In this document: piece after piece, positions 35,761 to 44,546 of the stretch
Numbering within the stretch: the first letter of the stretch is position 1
Layout of the letters: every line of letters starts with the position of its first letter
NCBI GenBank assembly: GCA_902769525.1
Contig: CACXPG010000005.1
Span: 62,001-126,000, forward strand
Direction: 5' to 3'
DNA: 64,000 bases
From: an uncultured Bacteroidia bacterium
GTDB taxonomy: Bacteria; Bacteroidota; Bacteroidia; Bacteroidales; UBA932
The notes under the pieces: model-generated
What the model saw: the letters and a program-made list of their open reading frames with translations, nothing else
The model's database searches: none
What the model was told of the DNA's origin: nothing
Made by a program: the position numbers and the translations under genes

Positions 35761-36422
35761 TTGAGGATGATGCCGGTTTTCTTTATAATCTCGATTGAAA
35801 CATCGGGGTCTGCCTTGAGTGCGCCCCTGAGCTTGTCTATCTGGACATCCAGGTTGTGGGAGATGCTTTCGTTGTCGTAGTCTCCCCAGATGGTGCCCTG
35901 TATCTTCTTGCGGTCCACGCACTTGCCCTTTTCGCGGCAAAGCATCTCCAGTACCTTGGCCCCGGTAGGAGTCACGCGGATTTCCTCGCCGTCCAGAAGG
36001 AGCCTTCTGGCTGATGTGTCGAAGGTGAACTTGCCGATCTTATACATGTTGTCAGACTCTGTTCCAATGCCTTTCTGCTGGAGCATGGATTTTATGTTAA
36101 GGTCCAACTGCTGAACGTTGAAAGGTTTCTTGAGGTACATGTTCGCGCCGCTCTGCTTGAGGAATTCCATCTTGCCGGTAAGCACGATGACAGGAATATC
36201 GTTCTTGGTCTCCCTGATTTTCTCTATCATCGTGTTGCCGTCCATTCCGTCTCCCATCTCAAGGTCGGAGACAATTATGTCCGGACGGAAAGCGGCAATT
36301 GCCTTCAATCCTTCTTTTCCGTCGATGGCGGTTTCAACTATGTAGTCGCCTTGCTTTTCCAGTTTCTTCTTGATAAGGAAACTGAGGTTGGTGTCGTCTT
36401 CAACGATGAGCAGTCTTATCAT
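35754..36422 (-). CDS. OmpR-family response regulator
   Basis: The 222-residue two-component regulator has a receiver domain (1-118) with acidic pocket E8-D9-D10, phospho-acceptor D53 in VSDLEMGD and the conserved lysine in LKKPF. A winged-helix Trans_reg_C domain (about 128-222) follows, with VTPTGAKVLEMLCREKGKCVDRKKI and SHNLDVQIDKLRGAL. It is transcribed 15 bases after the histidine kinase gene, with an AGGAG-like sequence before the ATG that is unusual for this genome. Confidence 0.93.
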   Translation of the reverse strand: MIRLLIVEDDTNLSFLIKKKLEKQGDYIVETAIDGKEGLKAIAAFRPDIIVSDLEMGDGMDGNTMIEKIRETKNDIPVIVLTGKMEFLKQSGANMYLKKPFNVQQLDLNIKSMLQQKGIGTESDNMYKIGKFTFDTSARRLLLDGEEIRVTPTGAKVLEMLCREKGKCVDRKKIQGTIWGDYDNESISHNLDVQIDKLRGALKADPDVSIEIIKKTGIILKG

Positions 36423-36437
36423 ATCTCCTGATTTTTA

Positions 36438-37748
36438 TTATTCCGCGATTTCATACTGTCGCCTGGAAGGAAATCCGAGAATCACCTCTGTGAAAAGCCC
36501 TTCCTGGCTGTCTATCGTAACATATCCGCCAAAGAACTTCATAAGCTGGTAAACATAGTTCAGGCCAATTCCGTGGCCGGAAATCCCAACCGTGTTCTCC
36601 CCTCTTTCAAACTTTTTGAAAAGGCGCTTGGAAGCGTCTCTGGAAAAACCGGTACCGTCGTCTTTTACTCTAAGTTCCGTGTATTTCCCCTTCTTGACAC
36701 TTCTGACAGCTATCTTCACCTTGCGGGAAGAATACTTGATGGAATTGTCCACCAGATTGTCTATTATCTCGGTAAGATAGAGGCGGTCCGCTATCAGCCA
36801 TTTCTCCTGTGAAAGGTCTGCAGAGAACTCCACTTCCTTGGACGGGGTCGGATAAAGCGCCTGCAGCCTTGAGGCCACGCCGTCGAAGAACTGCTCCAGG
36901 TCTATCTGCTCGTACACGAACTTGAGGCGCTTGTTGTCCACCTTGGCAACGTTTATAACTTTTTCGCAGATACTGTTCAGATGACGGCACTCGTCATCGA
37001 GTATCTTGAGCTGTTCAACCGTGTCGGGGTCAGAGTTGATGTCCGGATTATCCTTGAAGTCCTCGGCGATGATCATAATAGAAGAAAGCGGAGTCTTCAT
37101 ATCGTGGATCATCGCATAGGTGTGGTCTTTGCGGAGGTTGTTGATGAAGGTTACCTTGTTAAGGGTGCGGATCATCTTCCAAAGGCAGAAAATCACGAAC
37201 AGGGCTATCAGGAAAGAGAAGATTATCAGCATCTTCAGGCTTGGAAGGATGGCGCTGTACGGATTGGTGATGATCGCCGCGACTCCTTTTGTGAGGTCTG
37301 ATGATGTCGGGACGATATGTGTGGACAGAGAGGAGAAAGTGCTTTTCTCCTTGTCCGGGTCTGTCAGGAAATCATCTGCAGTGCGGAAAACATTGGTGTC
37401 GTTGACCGTCTGGACAATCTTGAAACTCAGGGTCTGAAGCTCTTTCGCTGAAAGATTGGCCGCAAAAATAGACCTGAGGGTATCCAGGTTTACCGAGCTC
37501 CCTTTCTTCTCCAGAGTTTCCCCGATGTCTATAAGGACATTAGACGAAGGGAAGAAGGAGGCGGTGGAATCGCTCAGCGAATAGAAACGCATCATCGACT
37601 CCTCCTCCACGGCATTCCTGAAGCACTCGTCCACCGTCACGTACAGGTTCTTCTCCAGAGAGTTGTAAACTCTGGCCAAAAGGATGTACTGCAGAGGAAG
37701 CAGAGCCACTGCAGCAATTATTGCCAATATCTTGAAAGGCCACTTCAT
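36438..37748 (-). CDS. Sensor histidine kinase
   Basis: The 436-residue inner-membrane kinase has helices at about 5-25 and 172-190 enclosing a ~145-residue periplasmic sensor with no recognised domain, and no clear HAMP region. The H-box is HTYAMIHDMKTPLSSIMII (H215), then the N-box IIDNLVDNSIKYSSRK, DDGTGFS, and HGIGLNYVYQLMKFFGG. It lies between the pfkB-type kinase (one base upstream) and its response regulator, so the three are likely one transcript. The signal sensed is unknown. Confidence 0.92.
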   Translation of the reverse strand: MKWPFKILAIIAAVALLPLQYILLARVYNSLEKNLYVTVDECFRNAVEEESMMRFYSLSDSTASFFPSSNVLIDIGETLEKKGSSVNLDTLRSIFAANLSAKELQTLSFKIVQTVNDTNVFRTADDFLTDPDKEKSTFSSLSTHIVPTSSDLTKGVAAIITNPYSAILPSLKMLIIFSFLIALFVIFCLWKMIRTLNKVTFINNLRKDHTYAMIHDMKTPLSSIMIIAEDFKDNPDINSDPDTVEQLKILDDECRHLNSICEKVINVAKVDNKRLKFVYEQIDLEQFFDGVASRLQALYPTPSKEVEFSADLSQEKWLIADRLYLTEIIDNLVDNSIKYSSRKVKIAVRSVKKGKYTELRVKDDGTGFSRDASKRLFKKFERGENTVGISGHGIGLNYVYQLMKFFGGYVTIDSQEGLFTEVILGFPSRRQYEIAE

Positions 37749-37749
37749 C

Positions 37750-38739
37750 CTATGCTTTTTCTATAATCTCAGCGATGCCGCTTTTTATTCCATCCCAAGT
37801 GGCCTGGTCCATCTTGGTGCCGATGATTTCCACAACCTTTGAAGACACCAGAGAACCTATCTTGCCGCAGACATCAAGCGATAGGCCTCTGGAATATCCG
37901 TAGAGGAATCCGGCAGCGAACATGTCTCCGGCACCGGTAGCGTCCACAGCCTTTGCCGGGAACGGGGCTATCCTGTATTTTTCGTCTCCGCTCTTGACAA
38001 ACGAACCCTGCGCCCCTATCTTCACAACCGCTATCTTGCAGACTCTGGCAAGTTCATCCAGGGCATCTTCAGGCGCCTTGCGGGTGAAGGATTTAGACTC
38101 GGACTCGTTGGCGAAAACTATATCCACAAAATTCTCGACTATATCGTGGAGGAAGCCATAGTTGCTCTCCACCACATTATAGCTGGCAAGATCTATCGAA
38201 ATAGTCATCCCGAACTTCTTTCCAATCTCCACGGCACGTCTTACAAGATCGTGGTTCTGAACAAGATATCCTTCCAGGTGAAGAATGTCGTAGCCGTCGA
38301 AGAAGCCTTCGTTCAGATCTTCCGGCTCCTGCTCCAGGGCGGCTCCCATATAATTTGCAAACGTGCGCTCGGCGTTTGGCGGGGTTATGAACACCATAGA
38401 CCTTCCGCTGCTCTGGGTGCCGTGAAGAAGGATTGAAGATATGCCAATCTTCTCCTGCCCTTTCTTGAAAAGGCGTCCCAGCTCGTCATCTCCCACCTTG
38501 CCTATGAAGGCGCTCCTGATTCCCAGCGCTGCCGTTCCGGTAATAGTGTTGGCGGCACTTCCTCCGGGCATTATCTGTATCTTCCTGTCTTTTATCTCGT
38601 TCCAGATGGTTGAAGCGGTAGAGGAATCCACCCAGTTCATGCTGCCCACAGGGAGCCTGTATTTCTTGAGTATGGACTCGTCTTCCATCACGGTCAGGAT
38701 GTCTGTCAATGCGTTGCCAATTCCTATGATCGATTTCAT
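37750..38739 (-). CDS. PfkB-family carbohydrate/adenosine kinase
   Basis: The 329-residue ribokinase-fold enzyme starts MKSIIGIGNALTDIL. It has the GG motif IMPGGSAANTITGTAALG and the C-terminal anion-hole motif VDATGAGDMFAAGFLYG with its catalytic aspartate. Bacteroidota relatives are called adenosine kinase or sugar kinase; sequence alone does not settle the substrate. Its leader TTATTATCGCG before the ATG is the same as for rsmE. First gene of a kinase-HK-RR unit. Confidence 0.88.
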   Translation of the reverse strand: MKSIIGIGNALTDILTVMEDESILKKYRLPVGSMNWVDSSTASTIWNEIKDRKIQIMPGGSAANTITGTAALGIRSAFIGKVGDDELGRLFKKGQEKIGISSILLHGTQSSGRSMVFITPPNAERTFANYMGAALEQEPEDLNEGFFDGYDILHLEGYLVQNHDLVRRAVEIGKKFGMTISIDLASYNVVESNYGFLHDIVENFVDIVFANESESKSFTRKAPEDALDELARVCKIAVVKIGAQGSFVKSGDEKYRIAPFPAKAVDATGAGDMFAAGFLYGYSRGLSLDVCGKIGSLVSSKVVEIIGTKMDQATWDGIKSGIAEIIEKA

Positions 38740-38794
38740 CGCGATAATAACCTTTCAATATTTGCTTGTTTACAAAGGTATCATTTATTTTGCG

Positions 38795-38802
38795 TAAATT
38801 TG
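38795..38802 (+). promoter_or_regulatory. Candidate -7 box TAAATTTG for the flippase-like/GH77-like unit
   Basis: TAAATTTG lies 20 bases before ATG 38823. Because this box is downstream of the TTG at 38766, it supports 38823 as the true start of the membrane protein. No good TTTG at -33. Confidence 0.45.
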
Positions 38803-38822
38803 TTTTGGCGATAAAAAGAATT

Positions 38823-39848
38823 ATGCAGCAAGATAAATCCAGAAGGTTCTCCGCAAAAAATGTTATACAGTATGTGCTGATGCTCGCCCTTGCCTGCGTG
38901 CTGCTCTACTACAGTTTCAAAGGCATCAGCTGGGGTGAATTCGTCAATTCTCTCTCAGACTGCAAGTGGGAATGGATTCTCCTGGCCATCTTTGTAGGCT
39001 TCTTGGAATTTTCCATCAGGGGCTACAGATGGAAGATGATGCTCTCGCAGATAGATCCCGAGTCTTCCTTCTGGCCTTCATACCACGGAGTGACTATCGG
39101 CAACCTGGCAAATTTCGCGTTCCCGAGAGTGGGAGAAGTCATCCGCTGCGGAGTGGTCTCAACCCTGAAGAAAAACACCACCTTCGAGGGTGCGGTGGGA
39201 ACGGTTGTGGCCGAAAGGGCCTGGGACCTTATCTGCCTGATTACAATTACGGTAGTTTTCGCCGCCGTGTGCTGGAACGAGTTCGGGGAGTTTTTCCGCA
39301 ACAATATGATGGACCCGGCTTCAGGAAAATTCACGACATCATCGCTGATTGTCATTTTCTCGGTACTCGCCGCCATAGTTCTGGCTTTTGTCCTGACGTA
39401 TGTCTTCAGAGACAGGCTTTCAAAGACCAAGGCGGGAAAGAAGGTTGTGGGCTTTCTGTCCAATATGTGGAAGGGAATGAAGGCGGCCTTCAAGATGAAG
39501 CACAAATGGCTTTTCTTCCTCCTGACAATTCTGCTGTGGGGTTCTTTCTTCCTGACAAGCCTTTTCACCATCAAGGCTTTTCCGGTTCTTGCCGGGCTGG
39601 GATGGAAAGACGCCCTCTTCCTTATGGTTGTGGGCAGCCTGGGATGGGTCGTTCCGGTCCAGGGTGGCATCGGAGCCTACCATTTCATTATGGCGCTGGC
39701 AGCCTCCCAGATTTATGCCGTGCCGTGGAACGACGGAGTGGTGTTCGCAACCATAAGCCATGAATCCCAGGCGGTTTCAATGATACTGACCGGTGTCATA
39801 TCGCTGATAATCTATACCGTTCTGAAAAGAAAAATCCAACCGAAATGA
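38823..39848 (+). CDS. UPF0104/lysylphosphatidylglycerol-synthase-TM (AglD/YbhN-like) membrane protein
   Basis: From ATG 38823 the 341-residue protein has about eight membrane helices and the family's blocks: RGYRWKMML near residue 62, TIGNLANFAFPRVGEVIRCG, VVAERAWDLICLI and the late PVQGGIGAYHFI. Members are thought to be lipid-linked transporters or flippases; the substrate is unknown. The upstream TTG start at 38766 precedes the promoter box and is rejected. Its stop overlaps the GH77-like gene (ATGA). Confidence 0.85.
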   Translation: MQQDKSRRFSAKNVIQYVLMLALACVLLYYSFKGISWGEFVNSLSDCKWEWILLAIFVGFLEFSIRGYRWKMMLSQIDPESSFWPSYHGVTIGNLANFAFPRVGEVIRCGVVSTLKKNTTFEGAVGTVVAERAWDLICLITITVVFAAVCWNEFGEFFRNNMMDPASGKFTTSSLIVIFSVLAAIVLAFVLTYVFRDRLSKTKAGKKVVGFLSNMWKGMKAAFKMKHKWLFFLLTILLWGSFFLTSLFTIKAFPVLAGLGWKDALFLMVVGSLGWVVPVQGGIGAYHFIMALAASQIYAVPWNDGVVFATISHESQAVSMILTGVISLIIYTVLKRKIQPK

Positions 39849-42022
39849 ACATATATTTCAGAGTAAGAGTCAACACCAAACCCGGCGAGGAAGTCTTCAT
39901 CACAGGCTCCTCCCCTCTTCTTGGAAACTATTATCCCGACAATGCGTTCAAGATGGAAGACGCCGGTAAGAATCCGGCGGGAGAAACTCTCTGGGAGGCC
40001 CGGCTAGTGTTCGACTCTCTGAAAGAAAGGGTACTGTTCTACAAGTATTTTGTCAAAAGCCCAGACGGGGTAATCACTTACGAGGTTGGAGGCGGAAGGC
40101 GAATCGCCCTTAACTCGGCCACCGCCAAAATCGAGAGCATAGACCACTGGCAGGAATATACCGAGGAGGCTCCTTTCCTGACCGACCCTTTCGCCCACGT
40201 TTTCTACGGCTCCACCTACAGCCCTTACACCCAGACTCACAACGAGAACTACGAGCTTATAATCAGGGCTGTTGTCCCTAATGTCCCGAAAGACTGCAGG
40301 ATAGTTCTTTGCGGAGAGGGCAAGAGGCTTGGAAACTGGAAGCCGGAACACGGGGTGAAAATGGCCAGGCTGAAAGGTCTGAAATGGATTGCCAGCTTCT
40401 CGACCGAAGGCCTTGAAGGCCAGACTTGGAAATACAAGCTGGCAATGGTCAACCAGAAGACAGGAGAAGCAATTTTTGAAACTCTTCCTGAAGACAGGGA
40501 AAGGGAGTTTCTGATTCCAAAAATCGGGAAGAACGAAACTGTCATAAAGGAACACTCCCAGGTAAAGTTTCCTCCTGTTTTCCGCAAGTTTGCAGGATGC
40601 TCCGTTCCCGTATTCTCTCTCCGTACGGCAAACAGCAGCGGATGCGGCTGTATAGAAGACCTTAAAACAATCATAGACTGGGCCGGCAAAACCGGAATAA
40701 GAGTGCTGGAGATTCTCCCCGTCAACGATACTGCCCATAGTTTCAGCGGAGCAGACTCCAATCCGTACAGAAGCATCACATCTCTTGGAATCAACCCGCT
40801 GTATCTCTCCCTGAATCAGTTGAGCCTCAGCGACAAGCAGAAGGAAAACGATGCCCGGCAGGAGATGAAATCCCTCAATCGCAGGGCCACCGTGGACTAC
40901 GAAGACCTCTACTACTTCAAGAAAAAATACCTGGAAGACATCTTCCTGGAAAGAGGCAAGAGAGATGCCGCCCATCCGGATTTCTACAAGTTTATGGGAG
41001 AGCACAAAGACTGGGTTTACGGCTATGCTTTATTCAGCGCCCTGAGAGATACCTACAAGACCGCCGACTTCTCCAGATGGGAGGCTTTCAGCAAATATTC
41101 GGAAGACATCTGCCAGGCGTTCGGCAACCGGATCCTCAGCAAGACTTTCGCCGCCGCCCATTCTTTCCTGGGCAAGTTCAAATGGGAGTTCATCCAGCAG
41201 ATCCACCAAAAGACACAGTTCTACATCTGGCTGCAGTTCCACCTGTTCCACCAGCTCAACGATGTAATTCTCTACGCCCATTCCAAGGGCATTGCCATCA
41301 AGGGAGAACTCCAGATGAGAGTCCTCAAAAACAGTGTGGACACCTGGAAGTTCCCTCATCTTTTCAAGAACGACTCAAAGGACGGATTCGCCGTCTTCAA
41401 CTGGAAGGCAATGGAGGAGGAAAACTTCATGTGGTGGAAAAAAAGAATGAGGGTAATGAGCTGGTATCTCGATATCTACAGCATACGAGAAGAAGACGTC
41501 TGCACCAAGGAAGAAGAGCCTGTTTACAGGAAGATGATCCCTCAGCTTGTGGCAACTTCCAACATGATGGGATGGGGCAACGGCTGGGAGAGCCTGAGAC
41601 TTCTGCCTGTAGCCAAGGCCGAGGACAAGAAGCAGACTCCTTACCTGGGAGCCGTCTACTCTTCAACTCCTCAGTCAAAGACAATGAGAATGTGGCTGGG
41701 ACAGCAGAAAAAGACTATCAGCTACACGTCCGAAGACAAGAAGCAGACTTTCTTCGACGCTACACAACAGGAGTGCATCGCGGAGACAGAAAACATCCTT
41801 AAAAAGGACAGTATGTTTGCCATGGTTTCCATCCAGGACTGGATGAGCCTGGACTCCAAAATCCGCAGCCGCTTCCCTTATTCTGAAAGAATCAACAATC
41901 CGGAGGAAAAAGACCAGGTATGGAAATACCGCATGCATATAAATGCAGAGAGCCTGCTTGGCGCAGACTCCCTGAACAGTCTTATTTGCAGGCTCGTCAC
42001 CGATTCCGGCAGAGCCGAGTAA
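39845..42022 (+). CDS. GH77 (4-alpha-glucanotransferase)-like protein lacking catalytic residues
   Basis: The 725-residue protein has two N-terminal CBM20-like starch-binding modules (about 1-110 and 135-245, with GEEVFITGSSPLLGNY and CRIVLCGEGKRLGNWKPE), then a GH77 fold recognisable by LEILPVNDT, NPYRSITSLGINPLYL, WLQFHLFHQLNDVI, GIAIKGELQMRV and WWKKRMRVMSWYLDIY. At the nucleophile site the expected YRIDH is YSIRE (545-549), the GEDLG acid/base block is missing, and STHDM is STPQS (607-611). About 165 residues are absent relative to Bacteroides MalQ. The frame is intact, so this looks like a glucan-binding pseudoenzyme. Confidence 0.8.
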   Translation: MNIYFRVRVNTKPGEEVFITGSSPLLGNYYPDNAFKMEDAGKNPAGETLWEARLVFDSLKERVLFYKYFVKSPDGVITYEVGGGRRIALNSATAKIESIDHWQEYTEEAPFLTDPFAHVFYGSTYSPYTQTHNENYELIIRAVVPNVPKDCRIVLCGEGKRLGNWKPEHGVKMARLKGLKWIASFSTEGLEGQTWKYKLAMVNQKTGEAIFETLPEDREREFLIPKIGKNETVIKEHSQVKFPPVFRKFAGCSVPVFSLRTANSSGCGCIEDLKTIIDWAGKTGIRVLEILPVNDTAHSFSGADSNPYRSITSLGINPLYLSLNQLSLSDKQKENDARQEMKSLNRRATVDYEDLYYFKKKYLEDIFLERGKRDAAHPDFYKFMGEHKDWVYGYALFSALRDTYKTADFSRWEAFSKYSEDICQAFGNRILSKTFAAAHSFLGKFKWEFIQQIHQKTQFYIWLQFHLFHQLNDVILYAHSKGIAIKGELQMRVLKNSVDTWKFPHLFKNDSKDGFAVFNWKAMEEENFMWWKKRMRVMSWYLDIYSIREEDVCTKEEEPVYRKMIPQLVATSNMMGWGNGWESLRLLPVAKAEDKKQTPYLGAVYSSTPQSKTMRMWLGQQKKTISYTSEDKKQTFFDATQQECIAETENILKKDSMFAMVSIQDWMSLDSKIRSRFPYSERINNPEEKDQVWKYRMHINAESLLGADSLNSLICRLVTDSGRAE

Positions 42023-42811
42023 TTACTTTTTGGCAGCATACTCTGCCGCAAGATTTACCAGATGCTTGAACAGCGGCAGGAAAGTGTTGTTTCCAGAGTA
42101 CACGAATCCTTCCGGATGGAACTGCACACCGAATGACTTGCCGTCTGCACTCTCAATAGCCTCGATAATTCCGTCCGGAGCCTTTGCGGTTACCTTGTAG
42201 CCGGGAGCCACATTTCCGCAGGCCTGGTGGTGGAAAGAATTAACAGCGATTTTCTCTGTTCCCAGAAGCTTGGCCACTAGAGAACCCTTGACGATATTTA
42301 TCGTATGGCTGCCGTATGAACGAGGGGCGTTCTGGCGGTGCTGGATGGCATCAGGAACCTCTGAAGGTATATCCTGGATCATGTCTCCGCCCATAGCGAT
42401 GTTAAGGCACTGGATGCCGCGGCAGATGCCGAATACCGGAATCCCCCTCTTGACAGCCTTGCGGATCAGGGTAAGGTCGTAAATGTCCCTGTCCGGAACA
42501 ACCTCTCCAAGGAAGCGGCTAGGCTCCTCGCCGAAAAGCAGTGCCCCTACATCCTCTCCACCGGTCATAAGCAGACCGTCTATGCGGTCAAGATACTCGT
42601 CTATCTCCTTTTCGTTTGTAGTGATCGGAATGATGAATGGAATGCCTCCAGCCTTCCTTACACTTTTGACGTAAGTCATTCCCACCTCGACGGTGGTTCC
42701 GTCTATCGAGCAGGATATTCCAATCACCGGCTTTTTCTGAGTCTGAGCGACAACCGGAATGCAAAGCAGCAATGCCGCCAGCAACATTATTGAAGTGAAA
42801 AATCTTTTCAT
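42023..42811 (-). CDS. Periplasmic C26-type gamma-glutamyl hydrolase / class I GATase-like protein
   Basis: A signal peptide (MKRFFTSIMLLAALLLCIPVVA) precedes a PuuD-like peptidase C26 domain: LLMTGGEDV, the nucleophile in VFGICRGIQCLNIAMGGDMIQD (C130), and histidine-glutamate in VQFHPEG. Cytoplasmic relatives hydrolyse gamma-glutamyl-GABA; here the enzyme is exported, so the substrate may be a gamma-glutamyl or similar peptide in the periplasm. It is 12 bases downstream of the S12 gene on the same strand. Confidence 0.85.
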   Translation of the reverse strand: MKRFFTSIMLLAALLLCIPVVAQTQKKPVIGISCSIDGTTVEVGMTYVKSVRKAGGIPFIIPITTNEKEIDEYLDRIDGLLMTGGEDVGALLFGEEPSRFLGEVVPDRDIYDLTLIRKAVKRGIPVFGICRGIQCLNIAMGGDMIQDIPSEVPDAIQHRQNAPRSYGSHTINIVKGSLVAKLLGTEKIAVNSFHHQACGNVAPGYKVTAKAPDGIIEAIESADGKSFGVQFHPEGFVYSGNNTFLPLFKHLVNLAAEYAAKK

Positions 42812-42823
42812 ATCTCTATTCTT

Positions 42824-44476
42824 TTATTTTCTGGTCCAACCTCCGAAGGCCTTCTCCTCGCCTTCTCCGAATTCCTGGTCAAATCCGGTTACCTTGCCGT
42901 CTTCCATTCTGAAAGTCAGCTCAAAGCCGTGTCCGTCGCTTCGGAAGACATAAGTGCATCCGCTCTTGTGCTTGAGTTCTTTCTTCCACTCCTTCCTGTC
43001 AGCAAACTTTACAGGAATGCGGTAAAGTTTTCCTTTCTCGTATGTGATGATGATGTCTCCGAACGGAGCCTCCTTGGTGTAGGTTCCGGCAAAGATGCTC
43101 TTGTCTGCAACCTCCGGAAGAACCTCAGGTTTCGGCTTTGCATTCTGCTCGGCGAGGGCCTTGTCTCTGGATGTGGTGTAGTCTTTCCAGTACTCGGCGC
43201 TGTAGTCCCTGAGAGGCTCCTTGGCTCCACGCACAAGGTCAATCACTCTTCTCATAATCGCATATCTCGGATTTGCCCCGACCTCGCAGTTTAGCAGCAC
43301 GCATCCGGCCAGTTTCAGTTCAGGAACATAGTAGCAGATGGCTGTAACTCCCCAGGAGGTTCCCGTGTGGAAGTAAAGCTTGTAGTCGTGGTTCTGCTCT
43401 ATGAACCAGCACATTCCGTAAAGTCTCATCATCGATGAGTCCTGGCTTACAACGGTATATCCGCGGTGCAGAGGAAGCATTGCCTTTCTCGGCATGACCA
43501 CGGTTGTATCCACAACGTTTCCTTCCTTGTCGCGATTGACAATATAACCGTTGTTGCAGTGGAACTGGGCGTACCTGATCAGGTCTTCCACATTGGAAAC
43601 AAGGCTGCCGGCCGGACCGATCACGGTCAGCCAGTTGAGAGCCTGCTCGTCTCCGTAGAGAGGAAGCACCGCTACCTTTCCATTTCCTGCATAAGTGTAG
43701 TCGTGAGGAGTGACCACATCCTTTGCCGCTGCAAAGCCGTCTGCATTCATCGTGGAAGATTTCATTCCCAGAGGCTTGAACACTCTTTCACGCACATTGT
43801 CTTCCCAGCTCTTGCCAGTGTATTTCTCTATCAGCTTGGAGCATACCACAAAGGTGATGTTGTTGTAGTCATAGCCGCTGCGGAAGCTGAATCCTGGTTT
43901 CAGGAAGCCCAGAAGCTTGTAGGTGTCTTCCCTGTCGTAACCCAGGTTTCCGAAGTAGGTTCCGGCTTCATCCACAAGGCCCGTAGAGTGCAGAAGGGCG
44001 TCTCTTACGAGCATGTTGTTTGAAACATAAGGATTGTCCTTGAACATCTCAAAGTCAGGCAGCAGTTTCTTTACGGTATCTGTCCACTTGAACTTGCCCT
44101 CGTTAACCAGCTGAGCCATCACCGTTGCCGTAAAGGACTTTGACACAGAGGCTATCTGGAACATGGAAGATGTCTTTACCAGATCTCCCGGCTTGTTGAC
44201 AACAGGCTTGACTCCGGCCTGGGTAAACTTGCACTCATCGTACTTTACTCCTGCAAAGCCCACTCCGTCTGCAGGTCTGAGTTCCTTTACTCCGTAAGCC
44301 TTCATGAAGACAACCTTGTTGTCGACCGACACGGCAACTGAAGCTCCCGGAATCTGCCAGGTTTCCATAACCTGTTTTACGTAGTCGTCAACCTTGCTTG
44401 CAAAATCAGAGTCCTGTGCGGAAAGTGGAGCCATAAGGCCCAGCACTATCGCTGAGAAAAGAAATAATCGTTTCAT
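42824..44476 (-). CDS. Exported beta-lactamase/S12-family serine hydrolase
   Basis: From ATG 44476 the 550-residue protein has a signal peptide (MKRLFLFSAIVLGLMAPLSA) and a penicillin-binding/class C beta-lactamase fold. S110-V-S-K113 is the nucleophile SxxK, YDYNN the second motif, and FHTGTSWG the KTG-equivalent HTG. A C-terminal domain of about 120 residues (DKSIFAGTYTKEAPFGDI and after) resembles the beta-rich domain of such peptidases. Likely a D-peptide or cell-wall peptide hydrolase; antibiotic hydrolysis cannot be claimed. An upstream ATG at 44512 precedes the signal and is rejected. Confidence 0.87.
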   Translation of the reverse strand: MKRLFLFSAIVLGLMAPLSAQDSDFASKVDDYVKQVMETWQIPGASVAVSVDNKVVFMKAYGVKELRPADGVGFAGVKYDECKFTQAGVKPVVNKPGDLVKTSSMFQIASVSKSFTATVMAQLVNEGKFKWTDTVKKLLPDFEMFKDNPYVSNNMLVRDALLHSTGLVDEAGTYFGNLGYDREDTYKLLGFLKPGFSFRSGYDYNNITFVVCSKLIEKYTGKSWEDNVRERVFKPLGMKSSTMNADGFAAAKDVVTPHDYTYAGNGKVAVLPLYGDEQALNWLTVIGPAGSLVSNVEDLIRYAQFHCNNGYIVNRDKEGNVVDTTVVMPRKAMLPLHRGYTVVSQDSSMMRLYGMCWFIEQNHDYKLYFHTGTSWGVTAICYYVPELKLAGCVLLNCEVGANPRYAIMRRVIDLVRGAKEPLRDYSAEYWKDYTTSRDKALAEQNAKPKPEVLPEVADKSIFAGTYTKEAPFGDIIITYEKGKLYRIPVKFADRKEWKKELKHKSGCTYVFRSDGHGFELTFRMEDGKVTGFDQEFGEGEEKAFGGWTRK

Positions 44477-44499
44477 AAAGATTGCATTTTTGCTTTTCA

Positions 44500-44507
44500 C
44501 AAATATA
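44500..44507 (-). promoter_or_regulatory. Candidate -7 box TATATTTG for the S12-C26 operon
   Basis: CAAATATA on the plus strand reads TATATTTG on the minus strand, 23 bases before ATG 44476. It lies before the chosen start and overlaps the rejected one at 44512, supporting the choice. Confidence 0.45.
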
Positions 44508-44519
44508 ACCATTTTACGT

Positions 44520-44527
44520 TATATTTG
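44520..44527 (+). promoter_or_regulatory. Candidate -7 box TATATTTG for radA
   Basis: TATATTTG lies 19 bases before the radA ATG at 44547. Together with the opposing identical box at 44500-44507 it makes a divergent promoter separated by only 12 bases. Confidence 0.45.
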
Positions 44528-44546
44528 TCTTGAGAAGATAATAGTT

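Noticed and set aside
35754-38739. The PfkB kinase as part of the two-component signalling pathway
   Set aside because: Close spacing shows likely co-transcription only; nothing in the proteins indicates a shared pathway.
42824-44476. The S12 protein as an antibiotic-resistance beta-lactamase
   Set aside because: The family also contains many esterases and D-peptidases, and the extra C-terminal domain fits those better; sequence alone does not support resistance.
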